Of a stretch of DNA of 18,492 bases, positions 9,147 through 17,991 are shown piece after piece. How positions within the stretch are numbered: position 1 is the stretch's first letter; each line of letters begins with the position of its first letter. Below the pieces are notes generated by a model, which did no database searches, was not told where the DNA came from, and worked only from the letters and a program-made list of their open reading frames with translations. The translations under genes were made by a program, and so were the position numbers. The stretch is from Entrophospora sp. SA101. Taxonomy: Eukaryota > Glomeromycota > Glomeromycetes > Entrophosporales > Entrophosporaceae. The stretch covers positions 1 to 18,492 of the forward strand of contig CAUDNR010004246.1 of assembly GCA_958430865.1 (NCBI GenBank), in the 5' to 3' direction.

Positions 9147-10889
9147 TCAATTGTAAGCTTCGTCCGTTAATAGAATTGTTTCAAATAATCGAAATATCTC
9201 CACTGTATAACTAATTACCAAGATAATTTTAACACCTACAACACAATGAAATAAATATTCAACGTTCCCATGAACTATAGCAAAGATGTTCGTTCCTTTG
9301 GATGAGGAAACTGCCAGCGATTGGTTTGTTTTATACTGCTTCCTTGCATGCCATACGGATCAATTTTGAGTATGTTTTATTGTTGGTATTTTTTGGTATA
9401 TAAAAAAAAAAAAATGGTATATGACATTAACGAAATTGGCAAAGGCAATCCGGTCGTACACTAAGAAACTTTTTTCCACAAATAATGAAGTTCGAAAACC
9501 TTTGCATACTATAAGACCATCATCGGTATTATCATTATTCAAGGATACCTTTTAAAAGAGCTGCTTTCTATGATAAGTGACCACATCTTTGATATGAAAA
9601 GGCTACTGTTTATGAGGGAAACGTGAAGATTTTACGTCTGGAATTTCTGATTATTGATTAATAATGAATGAGCGTTATATAATAGCTGAAAGTCGTGTCA
9701 ATAATAACGACATATGTAACGTGGATCTTTTGAACTTTCCAACTGACCTTATCCAACTGTTATTTTTTTTCAGAAAGAGATTGATCAGATGACAACATGT
9801 GCTTTTACCAAATCTTTTTTTGGTAGTGATCACATCAACCATACAATTGAAATCGGGTCTTTTATGTATGTAGATGTTTATTGTACAATTGGTATTGCGT
9901 TTGTAAAAGTGTTTATAAGGTAATTTGAATAATACTGTATTTCATATGCATATTTTTAGAGAAAGCGCCTTACGACCATCAACCCAGGAACCGGAAAGGG
10001 CCCCAACGAATTCCTTAAGGAAAACAACCAACAAAGTAAAGTTTTAAATCTTTAATCTTTTAAATTATATTTATAACGACCTTCCTCTTATTAAGAATAC
10101 ACATTTGATACAAATTGGTCAAGTATGTATGTATGATGAATCGGTTAATTTGTCACATGAGAAATTATTAGTTTATATTTATGAATCTGCTAGTAGTAGC
10201 TTTGTAAATATGTGCAATACGATGGACCTGAATTATTTTGCCAATGCCGCGTTAATTCATCGCTGTCATTATTTCCTTTTTTACTCAAATCACAGGACTT
10301 ATGTTTGTCTTATGTTTTTGAAATATGTGTTTACGAATCGTTGATTCAACAGATAGTTCTAATCTGGTACTGACATTCATTTGCTGTCTGCCATCAAAAG
10401 CTTCATCATTGCTTTCAACATCCATGAATTCCTCACTGATCGTTACCGCTTCTTAAAAAAATGAATTTTTTGATCGTTAATATTAATGTAAAAAGTGATA
10501 TTGTTCATTAGCGATTTTACAAAAGTAATTTCATGACTGTATCTTTAACACAAATGATCCTATTTTTCGTTGGTGGTACTTTGATTCAATTATTCCCAAT
10601 CGGGCGGTATTTGTTAACTTCTCTGTCTTTGTTGCCTTTGTTAACTTTGTGGCCGACGTTATTACAGTGATGGCAGAAATAGAACTAGGGGTGCTACTTG
10701 ATTTTTTAATTAGTTTACTTTACTATCTTCATACTATCGTTATCTGAAGATGGTGATTTTAGCGTATCAGGTGTTGTAGAGATTTGAAAATTTTACCCTT
10801 TAAAATTTAATATTCTTTAAGGCTGCCTGATGCCTTTTTATGTGCTACTGATACCATGCGTTCTTCATAATATTGCATGAATAAAATGG
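9147..10889 (-). pseudogene. decayed gene remnants, mainly minus strand, family unknown
   Basis: Minus-strand open segments in order: 10889-10807 (YYEERMVSVAHKKASGSLKE); a Ser/Thr/Pro piece near 10770-10720 (STTPDTLKSPSSDNDS); 10701-10531 (57 codons, SSTPSSISAITV...); 10452-10285 (56 codons with EEFMDVESNDEAFDGRQQ and ESTIRKHIFQKHK); about 10035-9950 (KEFVGALSGSWVDGRKALS); 9542-9360 (DDGLIVCKGFRTSLFVEKS); and 9359-9147 (71 codons with SSSKGTNIFAIVHGN). They are broken by stops but keep a protein-like composition, less AT-rich than the flanks. Plus-strand readings also exist (44 codons at 9421-9555; RPSTQEPERAPTNSLRK near 9975-10030), so the true strand of some parts is uncertain. I do not recognise the family. 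Confidence 0.35.
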
Positions 10890-10933
10890 AAGAATAGGTG
10901 ACAATGATAATTGATCATAGACCTGTAAAGCGT

Positions 10934-10974
10934 GGTTAATAACAACCAGATATGAAAAATATCTGGTGTTAACC
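10934..10974. repeat. imperfect hairpin, 8-bp perfect core stem
   Basis: CCAGATAT (10946-10953), loop gaaaa, ATATCTGG (10959-10966). The stem extends outward with GGTTAA...TTAACC and a small bulge. It sits just beyond the decayed segments at 10889. It could be the end of an old element or a transcript-ending structure; no function is shown. Confidence 0.55.
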
Positions 10975-11263
10975 CACTAAATGTACGTTAAGCTATTTCG
11001 TGATCTTTATATTTTTCTATTCAAATGAGACGCCTAGAAAAAACAACATATATTGATTATATTCTCAGAAGTTTGAGTTTTAGATATTTGTTCCAGTAAA
11101 CGTTGCTTTTCTAAGAGTATAAAATAAAAGACCAGATGATACGAAACTATTGAAGAAAACTGCCAATAGCCAGACGGATTAGTGTTAAATTTTTAACCTT
11201 AATCTCTCTCTGATTAAAGGTCGTGGATGGAAAATGAGGTAGAGATAATCGATTAGTAATTTG

Positions 11264-11299
<36 letters not shown>

Positions 11300-11397
11300 A
11301 TAAATTTAATAGATAAATGTATATAGTAAATTTCATGGCTTTTCCCCCCACAACTCTCAAAGTCAATTCTGCTATTTATAATCCATCTGTCTTATTT
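10975..11397. other. intergenic with (AT)n tract, no gene seen
   Basis: No sustained protein-like frame. It contains the dinucleotide repeat at 11268-11294 and otherwise nothing I can name. Confidence 0.4.
11268..11294. repeat. (AT)n microsatellite, about 13 units
   Basis: Uninterrupted alternating A/T from 11268 to 11294, a self-complementary run likely to vary in length. Confidence 0.95.
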
Positions 11398-11613
11398 TTA
11401 ATAATAAATTTTGTTATTCAAAGGTCGTGTGACCCCACATACGATTCCTAATGTTCTCCAATATGTGAAATAATTGCCTTCACAATATTCGAAAAAATAT
11501 ACACAGGCCAAACAGCAGAACATTGTAGTATACCAATCACTGTCAAAGCAAAGTCCTAAGAACCACCTTGATTCTTCGTTTGTCAATACCTCTGGATCTA
11601 AGGACGCTCCCGG
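11398..11613 (-). pseudogene. coding-like segment of unknown family, possible orphan exon
   Basis: A 72-codon minus-strand open stretch follows a stop at the TAG just before PGASLDPEVLTNEESRW. It continues with FLGLCFDSDWYTTMFCCLAC and ends in GIVCGVTRPLNN. It is rich in Cys, Trp and Phe, unlike random AT-rich DNA, and the TAG before it would be a good 3' splice site (CTATTAG). A GTAAGT lies upstream at about 11669-11674 (minus), but the joined frames give stops or only a few codons. It may be a leftover exon related to the remnants at 9147-10889. I cannot identify it. Confidence 0.35.
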
Positions 11614-12259
11614 CTAATAGGTAATAGACTTAAATTTTCATTTGTAGTTGCTAATTGACATCTGATAAACTTACTTTAAAGCCAGAAAGTATTTAATCAT
11701 TTAATTTAACTTGTATAATAAAATTTGATCTATCATTTATATTGATTCATCACTTCTTTTAATTCCATTTCAGATTTTTAAAATCCGTGTAACAAACAAA
11801 ATATTAATATATAATTATTATGTTTCAACAATATTATTATGTTAATGGATTAGTTGCTTGAAAAGTAAGTTTCATTGTTATTTTTCTTCAAAAATTTTTT
11901 TTTCTATGTAAGTGATGACAAAATCTTTGAAAAAGATGATGCATAGACAAAAGATCTATTTAAAAAATCCTAGAAACAACAATCTGATTTTGATGAATTA
12001 ATCAATCTTGGGTGTATAAATATTGTAAATTGAATGCGAATTAAAAGTATTCTAACCTTTTTTTCTTTATTTAATTTTAATTCTAGAAATAACAAGAAAA
12101 ACAATGTAGGTTTTAATTTTTCTTTCACTTGCAATGATCCGAGGCACTCATTATTATTATTGTTGTTGTTGTTTTTGTTGTTATTATTAATGAGAAATTA
12201 TTATTATATATAATTATAATTGTTATCTGTTTAATAGAGTGATCTCGACATTTATAAAG
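11614..12259 (+). promoter_or_regulatory. upstream region of methyltransferase gene 1
   Basis: AT-rich DNA without a gene. A simple-sequence tract of TTA and TTG units runs at about 12150-12191, and the leader before the ATG is short. There is an in-frame GTG at 12239, but the ATG at 12260 (context aaagATGGCA) is the better start. No recognisable operator. Confidence 0.35.
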
Positions 12260-13189
12260 ATGGCAACAACAACAACAGATATTGATGACAAAACTAATCA
12301 ACACAATTTTGCAGAACATAATAGAGATCATTTCAATGAAAATGCAGAATCTTATGATAAACATCCATACGTAGATTCGATAGTGACTAAATGTGCAAAT
12401 GCTATTTTGGAAAGGGTTGGAGATAAATTCGACGAAGAAAAAACTGAGGTGATGGAGTTTGCTTGTGGAACAGGTAATAATAATATTTCTCGTTCTAAGG
12501 AAATAAAATCAATATATGTTACCTCTTATAACAAAAGTATTTTTAACTTTAGGTTTATTATCACAAAAATTATGCTCTCATGTAAAGTCAATTCTTGGCG
12601 TAGATATATCGCAAAGTATGGTGGATGTATATAATAGGAAAGCATGGCAACAAGGTATTCCCAAAGATGAGATGGAAGCTATTTGTTTGGAGTTAAGCGA
12701 AGGCGATCAATTAAATGGAAAAAAATTTGATTTTATTATTGTAAGAGGATTTTTAATCTACCTACATGCATATATCATATAATTCATTTTCTATAATATA
12801 ATTTGTGTATCTAGTGTGCATCATCGTATCACCACATTGATGATGTATCAACAATCACTAAGCTTTTATCCACTTACCTGAAACCTGGTGATGGACAACT
12901 GATTGTTCTCGATTTGAAAAAAAATCTTCATTCAAAGAAATTTCATGAGGGAAAACATGGACAAGAAAACCATGTTCATAACGATGTGAATCATAAAAGA
13001 CATAAAGACAATGTTGATAACGTTGTGGCTCATAAAGGTGGGTTTGATCCGGATGAGTTGAAGCAAGTTTTCGTTGAAACTGGTCTATTGAAAGATGTTG
13101 AGGTTGAGGTGGCTTTTCGACTTGAAGATAAAGATTGTACTTTAGAATATTTAATTGCTAGGGGAAAAAGGGGTTTTCCTTTGGACTAA
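12260..13189 (+). CDS. class I SAM-dependent methyltransferase with His-rich insertion, 3 exons, 258 aa
   Basis: Exons: 12260-12473, 12553-12740, 12815-13189 (777 nt, phases fit). The N-terminal HFNENAESYDKHPYVDS (24-40) is the entry motif of many UbiE-like fungal methyltransferases. Motif I is MEFACGTG (65-72), which wraps the SAM methionine part. Motif II is ILGVDIS with Asp89 for the ribose hydroxyls. Motif IV is FDFIICASSYHHIDD (130-144), and LKPGDGQLIVLDL (156-168) is the late core strand pair. The segment 173-207 holds eight His among Lys, Asn and Asp, then AHKGGFDPDELKQVF resumes the family pattern. The substrate is not readable; small-molecule methylation is the usual role. An AATAAA lies at about 13225. 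The gene is followed on the same strand by a second methyltransferase, but the two share little beyond the SAM core. Confidence 0.85.
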
Positions 13190-14007
13190 ATTCGACTAAT
13201 CAATTGATTGTGATTTTTTCAAAAAATAAATAAATATTAAACTTTAAATTAAAAAAACCTTATATAATCAATATCGTCAATCGTGATATCATTAAACTGT
13301 AAAATATCTAAAAAAATACAATTTATAAAATATGGTAATTTTAAATTTTATTAGTATTACATAAACAAATATCGGAATGTGTCAATTATGATTGGTGTGT
13401 GAGAGTTAACTTGATGATTCGAAAACTGGAAGATTTAAAGAATTTACTATTACTACTTGACAATCAACTCACCCGGGCTAGCGATTATAATCGCATATAC
13501 AATTAATATTAAACTTTGCAATTCTCTCAAGTGCTGATTTTCGGGGACGCAGCAAATATATTATTCAATTAATGTTGTTAACTTGATGATTTAATGTTAT
13601 CACAAAACTAAACAAAAGATTTACCCCAGATTTACTTTTTGAGATTTTTTCCGTACATATAATTAATGCATACATGTAACTAACTACCTACATAACATTT
13701 TTTTTTTTCTATGAATTCATATGTCGTAATTAAATCAAAAAGAAAAAAAGATTTTCTAAAACTAGTAATTTTATATTTTCTTAATTCTTAATTGGTGGTT
13801 TTTTTCCGGAAATATTTTAACACCGTTCATTTAAATTAAACTTATTTCGGATTAGAATGGTTTGTCAATTGTGGATATAAAAAGTAAATTTAATTTTTTT
13901 TATTTTTTTATTTTTTTTATTAATTACTTCATTTCTTCTCATTATTTGTTTTTTTTTTAAAATAAAAAAAGAATTTCTTTAAAAAAAAATTAAAACATTT
14001 AGTAAAT
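13190..14007. other. spacer between the two methyltransferase genes
   Basis: Holds the 3' end of gene 1 and the promoter of gene 2. Near the middle is a GC-richer island at about 13471-13496 with CCCGGG (13472-13477), GCTAGC (13477-13482) and a 14-bp palindrome. Long T-rich runs (about 13897-13961) precede the ATG of gene 2 and suit a pyrimidine-rich fungal promoter. No coding frame seen. Confidence 0.45.
13481..13494. repeat. perfect 14-bp palindrome GCGATTATAATCGC
   Basis: The sequence equals its own reverse complement and adjoins GCTAGC and CCCGGG palindromes, in otherwise AT-rich DNA between the methyltransferase genes. It could be a dimeric factor site; the alternative is chance. Confidence 0.6.
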
Positions 14008-15297
14008 ATGGGAAGCTTTCTATCAAAAAGTTTATATGGTTTTGGACATTGTAAATATAATAATGTTAGTACTGGTGATTATGGTGAATCTTTTATAAAT
14101 AAATCATTAGAATCAGATGATACATTTCATTTGAATCATCATATACAAAGGGAATTATGGCAATCTAATTTTTCTTCTCCAGTTGAAGATTTACTAAAAA
14201 ATGGCAGCGCCAAAGTTTTAGATGTTGGGTAAATTATTCAAAATTAATCAATTTCCTTCTCGCCTTCCTCTTTTTCTAATAATATTATATTTTTAATAGT
14301 TGTGGGCTAGGAACTTTTTTATGTGAAATATCATCATATTATCCAAAATCAGAATTTATTGGAATTGATGTACTGTCGTTGTTTCCAACAATTAAACCAT
14401 TCAATGTTAACTTTATAAAAAAAAATATTATAGATGGTTTACCATTTGAAGACAACTCATTTGACTTTGTACACATCAGATCTTTATTTTATGATTTCAC
14501 AGAGTCTCAATGGATGAATATTATTTACAAAGGTAAAAATCAATGTGGATTGAGAGATGCGTGGATGGATCGATCTGCTGTTTAATAATGTTTGGTTGAT
14601 CAAGTGTTTAATATCTAACTAGCGATCAATGTATTGACCAATTTTCTCCTTTTTTTCTCATTATTATTATAGAAACATTGAGAGTACTTAAACCTGGTGG
14701 CTGGCTAGAAATTGCTGACCCAGAAACGAGAGCTTATAATACTGGTCCATTGACTGATTTTTTGCTCAAATCAAGTAAATAATAGGATTTTTTTGCATAA
14801 TAATAATGATGATGATGATGATTATGTTTTTTTTTTGCTAATTATATTTATTATTTTATTTGTTGTAAATAGTATCTAAAGATGTAAGTTTAAGAAATAT
14901 AAGTTCTTGTATTGTTGACAGCCATGATTCAAATCTTCGTACAATTATTTCTAACAACAAAAATATTAATGAACAAAAGGAAAAAATAGTCATACATCAC
15001 GATAAAAAACTTTACCAGATTGGTAAATGGTCAGGGAAGATTGGAGAAGCAACATCGATATTTATGATTGGGTATTTTAGAAATTATTTAATAAATAAAG
15101 GAAAAAAAAAGGGAATCTTAAAATCATACAATAAAAATTTCTTCAACAATAATAATAATAATAAGGATAATGACAATAATCATGAAAAATTAAAAAAATT
15201 AAAAGATTATGAACAATTACTAAAACTTATATCAAACGAATTTGAAATTTATAAAACTTATAGTTTTTCACATAGATTTTATTATCAAAAAATATGA
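14008..15297 (+). CDS. class I SAM-dependent methyltransferase, probably N-myristoylated, 4 exons, 326 aa
   Basis: Exons: 14008-14228, 14300-14532, 14673-14774, 14873-15297 (981 nt, phases fit). The start MGSFLSKS has Gly2 and Ser6, the usual N-myristoylation pattern, with Cys15 nearby as a possible palmitoylation site, so membrane attachment is likely. The core has motif I VLDVGCGLG (70-78), FIGIDV with Asp97 (motif II), the strand pair LPFEDNSFDFVHIRSL (121-136, motif IV) and ETLRVLKPGGWLEIADPE (152-169). This is a Methyltransf_11/25-type fold related to many fungal proteins of unknown substrate. Residues 190-326 form a longer C-terminal part with an Asn-rich run (277-289) from an AAT microsatellite. 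An AATAAA lies at about 15312. The ATG follows a long pyrimidine tract and an A-rich leader. Function beyond methyl transfer is not readable. Confidence 0.87.
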
Positions 15298-15544
15298 CAA
15301 TGATATAATATAATAAACACAACATGTAAAATAATACACTATTAGATAAGTTAAACTATCATTCATTTTCATCGTGATAAAAAGCTGAGGTTTCAAAAAA
15401 ATTAGATGCTGATGATATTAGATTATTAATAATAAAAAAGTAAAAGTTAGATGTAATCTACTAATTATTCACGTGACAAAATTGATTATGCAAATTTAAT
15501 TATACTCATTAAAAATTATGATAAAATCCAAAATAGAATCTAAA
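15298..15544. other. 3' flank of methyltransferase gene 2
   Basis: AT-rich with a polyadenylation-type hexamer at about 15312. No coding frame is supported. The distal part leads into the decayed block at 15545. Confidence 0.45.
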
Positions 15545-16059
15545 ATAGTAAACAAAAATGGATTCCTGAAATAAAAAAAGTTACTTGTTCAAACTGTGGA
15601 GTAACCGAGTTTTTTGTTAAAACTTCTTTCTTGTTGTTTTGTATTCCAAATATTGATTGTATCATGTCCGTTACAATGTTCGTGCGTATTTCCTTGCATC
15701 TTCAGAGAGTAATGATTCTGGTGCATAGTAATAACAATTATGTGAAAAAATAGGGAAAAGAAATAGTAGATTTAGTATGAATAAATAAATACATAGATTT
15801 GTGTAACAGCTCTCTACGACTTGCAAAGAAACTCCGGACACCTGAATCAATTCTGGACTTTTGGTTTATTAGTTTTGTAATTTTGGACTTTTACATAAAC
15901 CCTAAGATCCGAACTTCCTCAGGAATTGCTGCTTTTTAAAATTTGTAGCGCATTGGTGAATGTCCAACATTGTACAAGACTCCCTCCCCTGATCTCCTTT
16001 TGTTGTGATAATCGTTTGAATGTCCTCGATTGGGAAGCTTTGTTTGGTTCAAAAGCCAT
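15545..16059 (-). pseudogene. frameshifted coding remnants of unknown family
   Basis: Three minus-strand pieces. From 16059 to 15919 there is an ATG frame of 46 codons (MAFEPNKASQSRTFKRLSQQ, then IRGGSLVQCWTFTNALQIL). From about 15780 to 15671 the frame reads HNCYYYAPESLLSEDARKYA then ART and stop. Shifting frame at that point, the text continues NIVTDMIQSIFGIQNNKKEV to about 15545. The frameshift inside a continuous protein-like stretch is good evidence for a dead gene. The plus strand of 15556-15751 is also open and contains VTCSNCGVTE, like the first half of a GATA finger, so strand choice is not certain. Family not recognised. Confidence 0.4.
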
Positions 16060-16314
16060 TGATTATATTAATACTATTTGTTGATTCAAAAAAAATATTT
16101 GAGTATGTTAATATTAGGCTCGTAAAAATACAAGAATTCCTCTAATCTTCTTGATAGAAAGAATATCACGGTATTTAACATCGAAGACAGATGCTCTAGA
16201 CAAGTCTGCCGACCTTTGGTCATCTGCCACAGACAGGTGAAACACAAAAATCAATATCATGTAAAAATATTTATTTCCCATTTTTGTTAAAGGTCCTTAA
16301 ATACGGATATACAA
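16060..16314. other. spacer before the mariner remnant
   Basis: No protein-like frame or repeat that I can support; mixed AT-rich sequence with a slightly GC-richer patch at 16185-16240. Confidence 0.35.
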
Positions 16315-17050
16315 AAAGAGTACCACACTGAATCAAAAAATTTAATACTAATTCAGTCGTTTATAACTATTAAATTATCTAACCATTTAAAGATTACACT
16401 TTCTGACATTTGCTGATCATTGAACATAATTACTGTATATAGTGAAAAAATATATTTTAATATACAATAATTTTATCCCAAGAACATTACTTATTAAGTA
16501 AAAATTAATCTTCATATCAAATATAATACATTGAAGTTTTGCCACATATAAATAACAACCGATTGTTTTACAAACCTTAAAAAAATTAAAAAATCTTTAC
16601 TTTGAAAATTGACCACAATAGCAAGTTCTAACAACCTTTTGCATACTATTTATTAATCTATTAGTTCCTTCTGGATTATTATTAAACCATTCCTCTTTTA
16701 ATAAACTGAATAGACCTTCCTTTTAAATCCTGATATAAATTTTCAATGGTATTTCAACTGTGCTTGGCTATTTCTCAATATGAAAAATAAGCCTTTTTAA
16801 GCCAATAATTTCTCCACATTCAAATTCAGATAATTGAGTAGTAGCTTTGGGCATTTTAAATTTTCTTTAAAAAAATAAAAACTTGTTTGAGTATTTGTAT
16901 GACGACATCTCAGCAATTAATTTACCCAATGAAATGTCCTTACTATTGTATTTTTGACAGGAAGTGTAATCTTAAAATGGTAGATAACTTAATAGTTATA
17001 AATGACAAGTGTGTACTGAATTAGAATTAAATTTTTTAGTACAGTACACA
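16315..17050 (-). mobile_element. internally deleted Tc1/mariner-type element with ~90-bp terminal inverted repeats
   Basis: The left end (about 16319-16408) and the right end (about 16955-17047) are imperfect reverse complements. Exact shared runs include AAAAAATTTAAT (16335-16346 against 17026-17037), TTTATAACTATTAA (16360-16373 against 16989-17002) and AGATTACACTT (16391-16401 against 16962-16972), all in the same order. Both outer edges abut TATA-rich DNA, in keeping with TA target sites, but an exact duplication cannot be fixed. The interior keeps only the start and end of a minus-strand transposase, so the element could move only with help from another copy. Confidence 0.7.
16597..16854 (-). 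pseudogene. transposase remnant (N- and C-terminal pieces, catalytic core lost)
   Basis: ATG at 16854 opens MPKATTQLSEFECGEIIGL, the start typical of Tc1/mariner transposases in these fungi. After a frameshift the helix-turn-helix pattern continues as KKAYFSY, stop, EIAKHS, stop, NTIENLYQDL. A second frame shift leads to LLKEEWFNNNPEGTNRLINS and MQKVVRTC up to a stop at 16597, resembling the C-terminal end (LL..EW..IP...I..LI.SM) of the same family. The roughly 200 residues with the DDE/D catalytic triad are missing, and two stops plus frameshifts confirm it is inactive. Confidence 0.6.
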
Positions 17051-17133
17051 GTTTATATATATAAGTGAGTACCGTACTGAACTTTGAAAAAAGATTTTTT
17101 CAGAACGGTACTCACTTGGCTTCAGTACTGTAC
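17039..17133. repeat. nested inverted repeats made of mariner-end-like sequence
   Basis: Outer arms GTACAGTAC (17039-17047) and GTACTGTAC (17125-17133) enclose inner arms AAGTGAGTACCGT (17063-17075) and ACGGTACTCACTT (17105-17117), with GAAAAAA and TTTTTTC near the centre. The inner arm GAGTACCGTACTGAA resembles the left end of the adjacent element (GAGTACCACACTGAA at 16319). The block looks like ends of related elements stacked on each other, or a foldback element with almost no interior. Confidence 0.65.
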
Positions 17134-17205
17134 CGACCTTCTACATATCCCCTAAATACCATCGATAGAAGCCAATGAAAATATTCATTATATAACTTTG
17201 CTTAT

Positions 17206-17436
17206 TCATGCATGTATGCCCTGTAAACAATAATGTATGGAATATGCACGAGAAATGCGCTCCATACTTATACTAACACTTATTATTATGCGGAATAGTG
17301 CACTTTCCGTGACGCACGTAAAACATACGAAAACGGTATTAGTATAAGTATGAGTATGTGCAAGAACCGTTTTTCTAATAGTAACAGCATCATCCCGTAT
17401 CAAAATACGTTTATCAATCGAAAATGGTTTCCCCAT
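17206..17436 (-). pseudogene. doubtful open frame, possible start of another transposase-like gene
   Basis: The minus-strand frame begins MGKPFSIDKRILIRDDAV and runs 76 codons. The first 15 residues resemble starts of some Tc1-like or helix-turn-helix proteins, but what follows (AHTHTYTNTVF) is shaped by the inverted repeats in the DNA. A shift of frame after RILIRD gives another plausible helix. It is too weak for a gene call; a relic of a second element is the best guess. Confidence 0.2.
17263..17352. repeat. 14-bp perfect inverted repeat enclosing a second hairpin
   Basis: CATACTTATACTAA (17263-17276) and TTAGTATAAGTATG (17339-17352) are exact reverse complements. Between them CGGAATAGTGCACTTTCCG (17291-17309) is itself a near-palindrome around AGTGCACT. 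The whole could fold into a stem with an inner stem, as in a small MITE or structured RNA. Confidence 0.65.
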
Positions 17437-17786
17437 GATAAGTATTTTTCGGTTATACCAAATGTTCTAAAATATCGCAACAAAGAAGGAGCTGATAATA
17501 AGGTACACCAGTTGTAATAAATGAAAGATTAGAAATTTGAATAAAAATGGTCTAATTGGTATATTATTTGTGAAAAGTCAAATAAATTATATTCTTTTTT
17601 GATTTTTTTTTTTTACATGTTAATAAATATCCCGATTATTTGTATTGCTGTTCTAGAAGTGTTGATCAAAGAATCAATCATTGGTATTGTATTTATTCAT
17701 TCATTCATTCGATATTCTCCGATAATAATAACAATAGGAAAATAAACTAATACTGAGAAAGATGATTGGTGATGTTAATCATTTGA
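17437..17786. other. intergenic, no gene seen
   Basis: AT-rich; includes a T run at about 17601-17613 and a short ATTC tandem (about 17694-17710). Nothing coding is supported. Confidence 0.4.
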
Positions 17787-17803
17787 ATGAACATTCGACA
17801 CAT

Positions 17804-17883
17804 GAATATTCGAATATTATTATTTTATTATTATTATTATTTCAATGAATATTCGGTTACACGTGTGAATATTCGAATATTCG
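17804..17883. repeat. cluster of GAATATTCG motifs around a CACGTG palindrome
   Basis: GAATATTCG occurs at 17804-17812, 17847-17855, 17867-17875 and 17875-17883, with ACACGTGT at 17859-17866. GAATATTC has the GAAnnTTC form of a heat-shock-element unit, and CACGTG is an E-box. The spacing of adjacent units does not match a canonical heat-shock element, so a regulatory role is only a possibility. Confidence 0.6.
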
Positions 17884-17991
17884 GTGCTGCCTACCACATC
17901 AGAAATGATAATCATATTCATGATAAATTAATTTATGATTTTAATCATGAACAACAACAACAAAAGTCGTGCTTAAACAATAGAATGATTC

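Noticed and set aside
12125..12364. Minus-strand frame over the first methyltransferase exon
   Set aside because: Its sequence is driven by Ile/Thr/Cys codons from simple repeats; the plus strand encodes the conserved methyltransferase start.
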